Under the pieces are notes generated by a model. That model saw only the letters and a program-made list of their open reading frames with translations. It did no database searches and was not told where the DNA came from. Positions 45,540 through 56,200 of a stretch of 64,000 nucleotides of DNA are shown here, piece after piece. Position numbers and translations under genes: made by a program. The stretch comes from Dechloromonas sp. (lineage in GTDB: Bacteria > Pseudomonadota > Gammaproteobacteria > Burkholderiales > Rhodocyclaceae), in assembly GCA_016790815.1 (NCBI GenBank), contig JAEUOG010000012.1, positions 1 through 64,000 of the forward strand, read 5' to 3'. Position 1 is the first letter of the stretch, and each line of letters begins with the position of its first letter.

Positions 45540-47992
45540 ACCGCCAGTTCCGCAGCGAGAACCCGCGCCGTTTGCAACTCCTGCGCGACCAGAATCCGGT
45601 CGGCAAGAACGGCATCGATTTCCTCGAGATCATCACACTCGATCAGCGCAGCCTGCGCATCGTCTGCGTTCATCCGGTCAGCGGCATTGGTCGCGCGAAT
45701 GTGCGGTTCGACGGCGGCGTGCGCGTCACCGGCATCAAGCTGGCTGAAGAACCGGTCATCAACGGCCGCGAAATCCGGATCAAGGTCGACAAGGCCGGCG
45801 ATTTCTCCTGGTACACGCTGAGCCTGATCGACCCGGCCGACAGCGAAGCCCCGGCTCCCGGTTTCGACATCTGCCTGTCCACCATTCGCATCAATTTCAA
45901 GGCCGGCTGCCCCTCTGAATTCGACTGCGCCGACCTGCACGACTGCCCGCCGGCCACCCCGCCCGAGCCGCGCCTCGACTATCTGGCCAAGGACTACGAC
46001 AGCTTCCGCCGCCTGATGCTCGACCGCATGTCGCAACTGGTGCCCGGTTTTGCGGAACGCAGCCCGGCCGACTTCACGGTGGCACTGGTCGAAACCCTGG
46101 CCTATGTTGGCGACCACCTTTCCTACACGCAGGATGCTGCAGCGACCGAAGCCTACCTCGGCACGGCACGCCGCCGCACCTCGCTGCGCCGCCACGCCCG
46201 GCTGCTCGACTACCCGCTGCACGACGGCTGCAACGCCCGCGTATTCGTGACTGTTGCGGTCGACGCCGCAGCGGAGGCCAAAACCATTCCGGCCGGCACC
46301 GCGCTGCTGGCCGCGGCCGGCGCTGGTGCCCCGGTCCGCCGCACCGACCTGCTCGACCAGCTTCCGCTGCCCGGCATCGAAGTATTTGAAACCCTGCACG
46401 ATCAGGTGCTGCATGCCGCGCACAGCCGCATCGCCATCCACGATTTTGCCGACCCGGCCTACTGCCTGCCACGGGGCACGACTGCGGCGGCGCTGGTCAA
46501 CACCCCGGCCCTGGCGCTGGCGGCCGGCGACGTGCTGATTTTCGAAGAAATTCTCAGCCCGACCACCGGCAAACCGGCCGATCTCGACGCCAGCCACCGC
46601 CACGCCGTTCGCCTGACCGCCGTCAGCCCGGGCCACGACGACCTGACCAACACCGACCTGCTGTTGATCAACTGGCACGACGAGGATGCGTTGCCTTTCC
46701 CGCTCTGCGTCAGCCATGAGTTCGAAATCGGCGGCGCGCTCGTCAAGCAGGCCATCGCCGTCGCCCGTGGCAATGTCGTGCTGGCCGACCACGGCCTGAC
46801 CCGGCCCTGGCAAGCCATGGAACCGCCAGTCGTCGGCGATGGTGGCACGCCCTCATTGCGCCTGCCCTACCGGCCGCGCCTGAAGGAATCCGGCCTCGCT
46901 TTCGCCGAGCCTTACGATCACGACGTGGCAACCAACGACCAGAGGCCGCTCTCGGCCAGCCGCGTGTTGGCCCAGACTCCCCGCAACGCCCGCCCGGCCG
47001 GCATGATGCTGCTGGCCGATGATTCCAGCCTGTTCGGCGACCAGCCCGACCCGAGCGAAACCCCATGGACGCCGCAACGCGACCTGCTCGGCAGCGAGCG
47101 CTTCGCCCGCGAATTTGTCGTCGAAAACGAGAACGACGGCAGCGCCTGGCTGCGCTTTGGCGACAACCAGTTCGGTGCCGCGCCCATCACCGGCCAACGC
47201 CTGCTGGCGCAATACCGGCTCGGTGGCGGGCCGCAAGGGAACGTCGGTGCCGAAGCCATCAGTGCGCTGGTCAGCGACGACGCCGCACTGATGCTCGGCA
47301 TCCAGTCCCTGCGCAACCCCTTGCCGGCAACGGGCGGCGCCGAGCCTGAAAGCCTCGATGCGATCCGCCTCAACGCCCCGGAAGCCTTCCGCACGCAGGA
47401 ACGTGCCGTCACCACCGATGACTACACCCGCGCTGCCGAACGCCACCCCGACGTGCAGCGTGCGGCAGCCCGCCTGCGCTGGACCGGCAGTTGGTACACC
47501 GTTTTCCTGATGCTCGACCGCCGTAACGGCAAGCCGGTCGACGCCGATTTCAAGGCGACCATCCGCGCCTTCCTCGAACGTTTTCGGTTGGCCGGCTACG
47601 ACTTCGAATTTGCCGACCCGGTGCATGTCCCGCTTGAGATCCAGCTTCAGGTCTGCGTCGCCAGCGGCTACTTCGCGGCCGATGTCAAATCCGCCCTGAT
47701 TTCCGCGTTCACCGCAGGCGTCGACCGCCACGGCCGGCCCGGCTTCTTCCATCCGGACGGGTTCACTTTTGGTACGCCGCTCTACCTGTCGGCCGTCGTT
47801 GCGCGAGCCATGGCAGTAGCTGGCGTCGCCTCGGTTGACGTCCGCAAGTTCCAGCGCTGGGGAGGCAAACCCAAGGGCGAACGGACGGCTGGCGTCATCA
47901 CCGCCTCACCGCTCGAAGTCCTGCGCGCCGACGGCGACCTCAATTTCCCCGAAAACGGCCAGATCAGCTTCATCGTGGAGGGAGGATCATGA
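45536..47992 (+). CDS. Baseplate J-like wedge protein (Pvc11-like)
   Basis: 818 residues. It matches putative baseplate assembly proteins: RLDYLAKDYDSFRRLMLDRM, then DFTVALVETLAYVGDHLSYTQDAAATEAYLGTA near the N-terminus (in separate pieces), and the J-domain part EAFRTQERAVTTDDYTRAAER, AARLRWTGSWYTVFLMLDRR toward the C-terminus. It forms the wedge ring of the baseplate. It is the first of two large J-like genes in tandem, each overlapping its neighbour by 4 nt. Confidence 0.88.
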   Translation: MNRQFRSENPRRLQLLRDQNPVGKNGIDFLEIITLDQRSLRIVCVHPVSGIGRANVRFDGGVRVTGIKLAEEPVINGREIRIKVDKAGDFSWYTLSLIDPADSEAPAPGFDICLSTIRINFKAGCPSEFDCADLHDCPPATPPEPRLDYLAKDYDSFRRLMLDRMSQLVPGFAERSPADFTVALVETLAYVGDHLSYTQDAAATEAYLGTARRRTSLRRHARLLDYPLHDGCNARVFVTVAVDAAAEAKTIPAGTALLAAAGAGAPVRRTDLLDQLPLPGIEVFETLHDQVLHAAHSRIAIHDFADPAYCLPRGTTAAALVNTPALALAAGDVLIFEEILSPTTGKPADLDASHRHAVRLTAVSPGHDDLTNTDLLLINWHDEDALPFPLCVSHEFEIGGALVKQAIAVARGNVVLADHGLTRPWQAMEPPVVGDGGTPSLRLPYRPRLKESGLAFAEPYDHDVATNDQRPLSASRVLAQTPRNARPAGMMLLADDSSLFGDQPDPSETPWTPQRDLLGSERFAREFVVENENDGSAWLRFGDNQFGAAPITGQRLLAQYRLGGGPQGNVGAEAISALVSDDAALMLGIQSLRNPLPATGGAEPESLDAIRLNAPEAFRTQERAVTTDDYTRAAERHPDVQRAAARLRWTGSWYTVFLMLDRRNGKPVDADFKATIRAFLERFRLAGYDFEFADPVHVPLEIQLQVCVASGYFAADVKSALISAFTAGVDRHGRPGFFHPDGFTFGTPLYLSAVVARAMAVAGVASVDVRKFQRWGGKPKGERTAGVITASPLEVLRADGDLNFPENGQISFIVEGGS

Positions 47993-50900
47993 GTACTTCC
48001 GACAACTGCGGCTGCTGCGCTGGCGTCACGCCGCTGACTCCGGTCGACGGCATCCACCCCCCCGGCCAGCCAGCCCTGGCGCTGCGCGTCGGTACCCACG
48101 GCCGCTTCTGGCAGAGCATGCTGGCCGACCTTGCCGATGAACCAGCCCTCGAAGCCCTGACCACCCGCGCCGACGACGATCCGGCCATCGCCCTGCTCGA
48201 CAGCTGGGCCGCCGTGCTCGACGTGCTGAGCTTCTACCAGGAACGTATCGGTAACGAGAATTACCTGCGCACCGCCACCGAGCGGCGCTCGGTGCTCGAG
48301 CTGGCTCGCGCCATTGGCTACGAGCTGCGCCCCGGCGTGGCGGCGTCGACCTGGCTCGCCTTCACGCTCGAAACGGCGCCTGGCGCACCGCTCGAAACGC
48401 GCATCGACATCGGCACCCGTGCCCAGAGCGTGCCCGGCCAGGACGAAAAGGCACAAACCTTCGAAACGCTCGAAGCCATCGATGCCAAGGCACGCTGGAA
48501 CGCGCTGCCGGTGCTGGCCAGGGAAGTCGTGGCACCACGCATGGGCCTGCGCACCATTTACCTCGCGGGCACGGCGACCCGACTGCAAGCGGGCGACGCG
48601 CTACTCATTATCGGCGACGAACGCGCCAAGGATCCGGGCAACGAAAACTGGGATTTCCGCCGCGTCACTCGCCTGCGCGAAGTGCTGCCAGCCGACCCGA
48701 ATGACCCGAAGGACATCGGCTACACCGTCGTCACGCTTGATCACGGTCTGGGCAAACCCTGGCATGGCGTCCATCCGGCCCGCACCAACCCGCGCTGTTA
48801 CGCGCTGCGTGCCCGCGCCCACCTGTTCGGCCACAATGCCCCGGACTGGCGGGCCATGCCGGCCAATCTGCGCGCCACGTACCTCGGCATGACCGACGAT
48901 GCCAAGCCGCCGATCAACCAGCATCCTGAATGGCCGGGCTTCACGCTGGCCGACATCTCCGACCCACCGGCCGGCAGCGCCAACGGTACAGGGCTCCTGG
49001 GGCAATATTTCCGGGGCAAGGGCTTCCGCGAAGCTATCCTGAGCCGCACCGATGCCACGGTCAATTTCAACTGGAGCACCGGCACGCCCGATCCAGCCGT
49101 TCCGGCTGACCAATTTTCGGTACGCTGGTCAGGCTGGGTCCAGGCGCCGAGCAGCGGCCAGTTCAACTTCTTCGTCACAGCCGACGACGGCCTGCGGCTC
49201 TGGATCGACGGCGTTCTCATCATCGATTTCTGGATCGACCAGGGCTTCATCGAACGCAGCGGGTCGGCCCGTCTGCAAGCCGATCACAAGCACGACATCC
49301 GGCTGGAGTATTACGAGAATGGCGGGGCCGCCGCCTGCAAACTGGAATGGTCCGGCCCGGGCGTCAGCAGAACAATCATTCCAGCCACCCGCCTCTACCC
49401 GCGCGACGTAAGCACCGTCCACCTCGACGCCAGCTACCCGAAATGGCTGGCCGGCGGCTGGGCTGTCCTGTCCATCCCGAATTACGAAGAGGTATACCGC
49501 ATCGTCAGTACCGAGGACGACGCCCGGTCCGACTTCACCGTCTCGGCCACCGCCACCCGGATGACGCTGAGTGGCGAAAACCTGCGCGGCACTTTCAACA
49601 ACCATGTCCGCAGCACCACCGCCTTCGGCCAGTCCGAGCCGCTCGACTGGGCGACCCGGCCGCTCTCCGGCTTCGTGCAGGGGCACCAGATCGACCTCGC
49701 CTGCTACGAGCCGGACCTCCCGGAAGGCCGCTGGCTGGCACTCTCCGGGCTCGTGCTGGCCGATGTTCCGGCCAATGCCAAGGCGCTTGGCCGCCTGAAG
49801 AAGGGCGAAGCATTGGCCGCGATTCGCCTCGCCCGCGATCGCAAGACAGCCGATCTGGAATTTGAGGATTTTTCACGGTTGACCGTGGAAGTCGCCCCGG
49901 CGGCCGAAATTGTCCGTATCCAGCACAACGACAGCGGCAACGGCCGCACGCAACTACTGCTCGAAAGCGATCTGACGAAGGCCTACCTGCCCTCCACCGT
50001 CCGCCTCAACGCCAATCTCGCCCCGGCCAGCGCCGGCGACAGCAAGCAGATGCGTATCCAGCCCGAACCGCTGGGCAGCGGCGACGGCGGCCGCAGCCTG
50101 CAACGTTTCGCCCTGCGCCAGGGGCCGCTGACCTACATCACCGCCGCCACGCCAAGCGGCACGGCAAGCACGCTCGAAATCCGCGTCGATGGCCTGCTCT
50201 GGCAGGAAGCGCCGCGCTTCACGGCGCCCGGCCCGACCGAGCGCGCCTACACCGTCAAGCTCGATGAAAGCGGCAGCGCCACAGTGCAGTTCGGCGACGG
50301 CGTGCACGGCACCCGCCTGCCCACCGGCAGCGGCAATGTCGAGGCACGTTACCGCGTCGGCCTCGGCACGGCCGGCAACGTCAAGGCCGAGCAGATCAGC
50401 ATGTTGCTCACCCGGCCGCCCGGCCTCAAGGCCGTTACCAACCCGGTCGAAGCCAGCGGTGGCACCGATGCCGAAGCCGGCGACGAGGCCCGGCGCAACG
50501 CCCCGCTGCGCGTCCGCACGCTGGACCGCATCGTCTCGCTGCGCGATTTCGAGGATTTCGCCGCCGCCTTCACCGGCATCGGAAAGGCTCAGGCCGTCTG
50601 GCTGTGGGATGGCGAACGGCGCTTGGTGCACCTGACGGTAGCCGGCACCGACGGCGCCCCGCTCGACCCGAACGGCGCGCTCTACCGAAACCTGCTCGCC
50701 GCCATCGACAGCGCCCGCCCACCCCACCAGCCGCTGCGCGTCAGCCCTTGCCACAACCTGCGCTTTGGCCTGACTGCCGGGCTGTGGGTCGCGCCCGACT
50801 TTGAAGCCGAAAAGGTTCTCGCCGCCGCTGGTCAAGCGCTCGCCAGCGACTTCGGCTTCGATGCCCGCGCCTTCGGCCAGCCCGTCACCGGCAGCGAGGT

Positions 50901-51111
50901 GCTGGCCGCGCTGCAAGGCGTCGCCGGCGTCATCGGTGCCGATCTCGACCGCTTGATTCAGGTCGAATCGGGCCTGACGGTCCGCACCTCAAGTGGCCCC
51001 GACGGCAGCATCCCGGCCCGTACAGCCCGCTGGCAGGACAGCAGCCTGCAGCCGGCGGACCTGCTGCTGATCGACCCGGCGGCCGTCATCCTCACGGAGC
51101 GCACGTCATGA
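47989..51111 (+). CDS. Second large baseplate protein with inserted PA14 domain
   Basis: 1040 residues. N-terminal part (about 1-330): LLDSWAAVLDVLSFYQERIGNENYL, then ELARAIGYELRPGVAAS, the same type of wedge domain as the preceding gene. Residues about 335-470 are a PA14 domain: GLLGQYFRGKGF, WSGWVQAPSSGQFNFFVTADDG, LWIDGVLIIDFW, IRLEYYENGGAA, KLEWSGPG. The C-terminal J-like region has VQFGDGVHGTRLPTGSGNV and TLDRIVSLRDFEDFAAAF. PA14 modules usually bind glycans or help toxins and adhesins, so this may face the target cell. Residues about 623-636 (LEFEDFSRLTVEV) come from an in-frame, reverse copy of the dispersed repeat. Confidence 0.88.
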   Translation: MSTSDNCGCCAGVTPLTPVDGIHPPGQPALALRVGTHGRFWQSMLADLADEPALEALTTRADDDPAIALLDSWAAVLDVLSFYQERIGNENYLRTATERRSVLELARAIGYELRPGVAASTWLAFTLETAPGAPLETRIDIGTRAQSVPGQDEKAQTFETLEAIDAKARWNALPVLAREVVAPRMGLRTIYLAGTATRLQAGDALLIIGDERAKDPGNENWDFRRVTRLREVLPADPNDPKDIGYTVVTLDHGLGKPWHGVHPARTNPRCYALRARAHLFGHNAPDWRAMPANLRATYLGMTDDAKPPINQHPEWPGFTLADISDPPAGSANGTGLLGQYFRGKGFREAILSRTDATVNFNWSTGTPDPAVPADQFSVRWSGWVQAPSSGQFNFFVTADDGLRLWIDGVLIIDFWIDQGFIERSGSARLQADHKHDIRLEYYENGGAAACKLEWSGPGVSRTIIPATRLYPRDVSTVHLDASYPKWLAGGWAVLSIPNYEEVYRIVSTEDDARSDFTVSATATRMTLSGENLRGTFNNHVRSTTAFGQSEPLDWATRPLSGFVQGHQIDLACYEPDLPEGRWLALSGLVLADVPANAKALGRLKKGEALAAIRLARDRKTADLEFEDFSRLTVEVAPAAEIVRIQHNDSGNGRTQLLLESDLTKAYLPSTVRLNANLAPASAGDSKQMRIQPEPLGSGDGGRSLQRFALRQGPLTYITAATPSGTASTLEIRVDGLLWQEAPRFTAPGPTERAYTVKLDESGSATVQFGDGVHGTRLPTGSGNVEARYRVGLGTAGNVKAEQISMLLTRPPGLKAVTNPVEASGGTDAEAGDEARRNAPLRVRTLDRIVSLRDFEDFAAAFTGIGKAQAVWLWDGERRLVHLTVAGTDGAPLDPNGALYRNLLAAIDSARPPHQPLRVSPCHNLRFGLTAGLWVAPDFEAEKVLAAAGQALASDFGFDARAFGQPVTGSEVLAALQGVAGVIGADLDRLIQVESGLTVRTSSGPDGSIPARTARWQDSSLQPADLLLIDPAAVILTERTS
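49852..49893 (-). repeat. Dispersed repeat, copy j (in frame inside the PA14 baseplate gene)
   Basis: Reverse copy: GATCTGGAATTTGAGGATTT then TTCACGGTTGACCGTGGAAG. The palindromic core is intact. Translated as LEFEDFSRLTVEV. Confidence 0.75.
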
Positions 51112-53246
51112 AAATCGACGCCGATACCCTGTTCGCCCTGCTGCCCGCCTTCTACCGCGAGCGCGACGCCGAACTGAACGGTCCGCTGCGCGCCCTGCTC
51201 GGCGTCATTGCCCGCCAGGGAGCGCTCGTCGAAGCGGACATCGAACGACTCTACAACAACGCCTTCATCGAAACCTGTGAAGACTGGGTCGTGCCCTACA
51301 TCGGCGACCTGCTCGGCGTGCGCGCCCTCTATCCGGTCGGTGGTACCGCCGCATTCGGCCCGCGCGCGCTGGTCGCCAACACACTGCGCCTGCGCCGGCG
51401 CAAGGGCACGGCGCTCGTTCTCGAAGAACTGGCCTTCGACACCACCGGCTGGCGCGCCCGTGCCGTCGAGTTCTTCGAGCGCGTATCGACAACGCAGTAT
51501 CTCAATCACCTGCGCCCGCACGCGCTGCGTACGCCAGATCTGCGTCAGCCCCGGCCGCTTGACCGCATCGACGGCCCCTTCGGAACCGAAGCCCACACCG
51601 CCGATGTCCGCACCCTGCCGGCCGGCCGCTACAACCTGCCCAACGTCGGCCTGTTCCTCTGGCGGCTGCAGGCCTATCCGGTGCAGCGCGCCAGCGCTCG
51701 CCCGGCGACGACGCGGCCCGGCTTCTACACCTTTGACCCGCTCGGGCTCGATCAGCCGCTATTCAACCGGCCGCGCACCGAGACTGACATCAGCCATCTG
51801 GCCGAACCGATCAACGTCCCGGAAGCGCTGCACTGGCGCGACCTGCATGCTGAGCTGGAAGCCCGTCGTCAAGCCCTGACCGATGGCGAAGACCCTGACG
51901 ACCGCTATTTCGCCGAAGGCGGCGGCGGCCCGGTGCTGCGCGTCTGGGTCGACGACAAGGAAATCCCCGTCGAACATCTGGTGATCTGTGACCTCGGCCC
52001 GATTCCCACGGTGGTTCCGGAAGATTGGCGGCACCCGCCAGCCACGCTCACCGTTTCCGCCCGAAAGGCCGGCCGGCCCGACAAGACGTTCCCGGCTGCC
52101 GGCGGCATGCTGGTCGGCATCGACCCGCGGCGCGGGCGTCTTGCGCTTCCGACGGGCGTCACGGCAAGCCGTGTCGAAGTGGCCTATGCCTACGGCTTCC
52201 CCGGCGACATCGGGGCCGGCCCCTACGACCGGCGCCCCGGCCCCGGCGACGACGATCCGCTGGCCATGCTGCCCGACCCCGCTGATTTCGAAGTTGTCAT
52301 CCACGTTCCCAGCGCCGCCACGCCGACGCTGGCATCGGCCTTCAACGCACCGGTCAACGCGGCTGACGCGGTCAACCGCGTGGTAGCCGGAAAACGCACC
52401 CTTATCGTCCTCGACACCGACACGTCCGAAGCGCTGACGCCCACGCTCAATCTACCCGACAGCCATCTCGCCATCGAGGCCGCGCCGGGCCGGCGCCCGG
52501 TACTGGTCGGCAATTTCGCGCTCAAGGGCAATGCCAGCACGCGGCTAAGCCTGGGCGGCCTGCTACTCGATGGCGCCCTGAATCTGCAAGGCCGCCTGAA
52601 CGCCATCACCCTGCGCCATTGCAGCCTGGTGCCTGACAAAGGCGGCATTGCCCACACGGGTGCCGGTACCGAGCTTGTGCTGAGCCTTTACCGCTGCTTG
52701 AGCGGCCCGATCCGAAGCAACAAGGCGCTGGCCGGCGTCAGTCTGCGTGACTGTCTGGTCGACGGCGAAGCGAGCAACCTGGCCATCGACATCGACGATA
52801 GCCCGCTGAGCGCCGTCGCCTGCACCTTCTTCGGAACCACCGACGCGGGACGGCTGGAAGCCGGCAACTGCGTTTTCGACGGCCTGGTCAGCATCACCCG
52901 CCGGCAGGAGGGCTGCGTGCGCTACAGCTACCTGCCGCCGAAATCGGTGACGCCGCGCCGCCATCGGTGCCAGCCCGATCTGGTGATGACCGATTTGCCG
53001 GCCGCCGACGCGGCCCGTGAAGCCATGCGCGTCACACCTGCCTACACCAGCATCCGTTTCGCCACGCCAGCCTATGGCCAGCTCACCCGATCAACCGCCC
53101 CGGAAATCCGGACCGGCGCCGACAACGGCGCCGAGATGGGCGTCTGGAACCTGCTCCAGCAACCGCAACGCGAGGCCAACCTGGCGCTGGCGCTGGACGA
53201 ATACCTGCGCTTCGGACTCGAAGCGGCACCCATGTTCGCCAATTGA
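51108..53246 (+). CDS. Phage tail protein I-like baseplate protein (Pvc12-like)
   Basis: 712 residues. The N-terminal domain matches tail_P2_I: LFALLPAFYRERDAE, LLGVIARQGALVEADIERLY, and WVVPYIGDLLGVRALYP. The central part has a DKEIPVEHLVICDLG segment. The C-terminal region (about 430-620) has short repeating strands (LNLPDSHLAIEAAPGRRP, LSLGGLLLDGALNLQG, LSLYRCLSGPIR) of a right-handed beta-helix. gpI proteins link the wedge to tail fibres. It ends 40 bp before the DUF6519 gene, the first real gap in the operon. Confidence 0.85.
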   Translation: MKIDADTLFALLPAFYRERDAELNGPLRALLGVIARQGALVEADIERLYNNAFIETCEDWVVPYIGDLLGVRALYPVGGTAAFGPRALVANTLRLRRRKGTALVLEELAFDTTGWRARAVEFFERVSTTQYLNHLRPHALRTPDLRQPRPLDRIDGPFGTEAHTADVRTLPAGRYNLPNVGLFLWRLQAYPVQRASARPATTRPGFYTFDPLGLDQPLFNRPRTETDISHLAEPINVPEALHWRDLHAELEARRQALTDGEDPDDRYFAEGGGGPVLRVWVDDKEIPVEHLVICDLGPIPTVVPEDWRHPPATLTVSARKAGRPDKTFPAAGGMLVGIDPRRGRLALPTGVTASRVEVAYAYGFPGDIGAGPYDRRPGPGDDDPLAMLPDPADFEVVIHVPSAATPTLASAFNAPVNAADAVNRVVAGKRTLIVLDTDTSEALTPTLNLPDSHLAIEAAPGRRPVLVGNFALKGNASTRLSLGGLLLDGALNLQGRLNAITLRHCSLVPDKGGIAHTGAGTELVLSLYRCLSGPIRSNKALAGVSLRDCLVDGEASNLAIDIDDSPLSAVACTFFGTTDAGRLEAGNCVFDGLVSITRRQEGCVRYSYLPPKSVTPRRHRCQPDLVMTDLPAADAAREAMRVTPAYTSIRFATPAYGQLTRSTAPEIRTGADNGAEMGVWNLLQQPQREANLALALDEYLRFGLEAAPMFAN

Positions 53247-53286
53247 CCCAATCAACCGCCATTCCCAGACAACAGGGAGAGACCCC

Positions 53287-56200
53287 ATGAAAGCCGACCT
53301 CAGCCGCGCCACCTTCGACAAGGCCAGACGCTACCGCAGCGTGCGGATGCAGCAGGGCCGCGTGCAGCTCGACGCCGATTTCAACGAGCAGCAGGACATC
53401 CTCAACCACCGCATCGAGATCGAGACGCGCGACAGCCTCGGCCCGGTCGCCGTGCCCATCGACAACCCCGGTTTCGGGCTGACGCCTTCCGGTACGGATC
53501 TGACCATCTCGGCCGGCCGCCTCTACGTCGATGGCCTGCTCTGCGAAAACCAGGGCACCACGACGGTCGCCAACCAGCCCGACGTGCCCGACACTGCCTC
53601 GCCGGTACTGCCAGCCGGTGCTTCGGTACTGCCGCTGCCGCCAGTTGGGGTCACGGCAGCCAGCATCAACGGCGTCGTCGTCTTCAATGGCGGCAGCGCC
53701 GTGGCACCGGCGGAAGGCACCTATCTCGCCTACCTCGAAGCCTGGCAGCGCCACCTCAGCCCGATCGACCTGCCGGTTGACGACACCAGCATGCGCGAAG
53801 TGGCGCTCGGGGGACCCGACACCTGCACGCGCGAAAAAACGGTCTGGCAGGTCAAACTATTGCGTGCAGGCGAACTCAACGCCGCGCTTACCTGCCTCTC
53901 GAATATCGCCGCCTGGAACACGTTGACCGCAGCACCGGACGGTCGCCTCGCTGCCCGCGCCGAAGCCAGCATCCCGCCCAAGACGCCCTGCCAGCTACCA
54001 CCGGAAGCCGGCTACAGGCTGCTTGAAAACCATCTCTACCGCGTCGAGATTCATGACGATGCGAGCATCACCGGCAAGGCGCGGTACAAGTGGTCGCGCG
54101 ACAACGGCAGCCTGGCCAGCCGGGTCGTTCGCTGGCTGGGCGACCCGATTGCCGACGAGTTCGAGGTCGCCAGCATCGGCCGAGACGACGTGCTGGCCAT
54201 CACCGCCGGTTGCTGGGTCGAGTTCTACGACGACACGCACGAACTGCTCGGCCAGCCCGGCCCTTTGGTGCCGGTCATCCGCACCGAAGGCAATGTGGTC
54301 ACCGTCGACCTGAGCAAGCTGATCGGCCATGCGCTGGACAAGGCCCTGTTCCCGCGCAATCCACGTGTTCGGCGCTGGGACGGCGTGGCCGAGATCAAGC
54401 CGGCCGCTATCAACTCGCCCACCGGCTGGGAGGAGCTGGCGCAGGACGGTATCGAACTCAAGTTCGCGCCGGGCAGCTTCCGCATCGGCGACTACTGGCT
54501 GATCCCAGCCCGCACCGCCACAGCGGCCATCGAATGGCCGCAGGAAAACAGCAAGCCGGCTTTTCTGGCACCGGCCGGCGTGCTGCGCGCCTTCGCCAAA
54601 CTGGCCCTGCTCGAATTCAAGGCCGGCGCCTGGTTGCCCATCTCCGACTGCCACCCACTCTTCCCCAGCCTGACCCAACTGACCCAGCTCCATTACGTCG
54701 GTGGCGACGGCCAGAGCATCAAGACCAATCCGCCACCCAACAAACCGCCTTTTGCGAGTCTTCCCGGCCCGTTACAGGTCGGCGTCGCCAATGGCCAGTT
54801 TCCAGTAGCCAAAGCCCGTGTTCTTTTCACCGCACTGAATGGTCGCTTGCCCAATGGCGGCGCGACGATGATTGTCGAAACCGGGATCGATGGCCTTGCG
54901 TCGATTGTCTGGTCAGTGGCTTCCGATCCGACGCAGCCCGTCCAGCACGCCAAAGCCGAACTGCTCATTCCGGGCCAGGACACGCCGGTCACCGGTCGCT
55001 ACCTGCCCGTCCATTTCACGGCCCAACTCGCCCTGGCCAGCGAAGTGGCCTATGACCCTTCGGGGTGTGCCGATCTGCTGAATGCCAACGCCTTTACGGT
55101 TCAGCAAGCCATCGATGAACTGTGCAAGCGGCCGCAGAGCGGCGGCTGTTGCACTACGGTTGGCCTGGCTGGTGAATATGAAACGCTGGACCTCGCCATC
55201 GGAACGCTGCTCAAAGACGGCTTTGAGGATATCTGCATCTGCCTGCTGCCTGGCCAACATGCACTGAAGGACAATCTGATATTTTCCGGCAAGAAACCCA
55301 CCAAAATCCACGTTCATGGCGCTGGGAATGCCAGCCGCCTGATGCTCGGGAAAAGCAACATTCGCTTTCAAACATTCGCCTCACTGGTCTTCGAGGATTT
55401 CGTCATTGTCAAAGGCGACACTGAACCCGGTTTCCAATTCGCCGACTCACATGAGGTCCGCTTCAGCCGGGTGTTGATGGCCGGTTCCAGCAGCGTCGGG
55501 AACAGCCTTCTGCGCATTACCGACACATCACGCCTGGTCATGGAGAATTGCAAGCTGCTGGCATTTGTTCGGGACAGCATGGAAAAACTGGAAAAGCTCT
55601 CACAGAAATTCCCGGGATTAAAGGCGCACGGTGACTTTTTCAGCTACCTCATGCTGGGCAACCAGGATGAACTGAAATCGACTGTTGATTCATTGATCGC
55701 ACTCAAGCCTGAAGAACGAAAAAAGCTGGCTCAGGAAATTGAAAGCGTTCTCAAAGGTAACGGTGCAGCTGATTTCAGCATGGCCGAACAACGTAGTCTG
55801 GCCACGCTAGCTCGGGTTATTGCAGGCAATACGAAAGATAGTCGTGCTGTCCGGAACACGCTTTTGGCACTTGATTCAGCGATTCGCACGACGCAGCCCT
55901 CGTTCGCGCTGGCACTGGATGGCGTGAGGGAGGCCACCCTGATCGACAACCACCTGCGCGGGCGGATTTCGATCTTTGGAGAAGCCAGCATTTTCCCGGA
56001 CCTGGACGAGCACCAGCGCAAGGGACTGGGTAGCGCCATCGCACAGGGCGAGGTCAGTTTTGATCCATTTGGTTCGCTTGTTCTGGAAAGAAACGTATTC
56101 CAGGGTATGCGTTTAAGCGATAGTGCGCTAAAGAATGTTGTCGGTGCATTCAAGGGAAAACTGCCAGTCTGGGAATATTTGCAGGTCAGCAACAACCAAA

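Noticed and set aside
46248-46290. GCGGTCGACGCCG in the first baseplate gene, and similar CGGTCAAC matches near 43880 and 52368
   Set aside because: They share only the short core, not the A-rich arm and GGCCA block, so they cannot be told from chance in GC-rich coding DNA.
45101-46813. Long minus-strand ORF (570 aa) across the PAAR/gp25/baseplate genes
   Set aside because: It is opposite well-supported eCIS genes and has the low-complexity Ala/Gly/Val/Arg composition of a GC-rich shadow frame. Similar shadows lie opposite purL and other genes.
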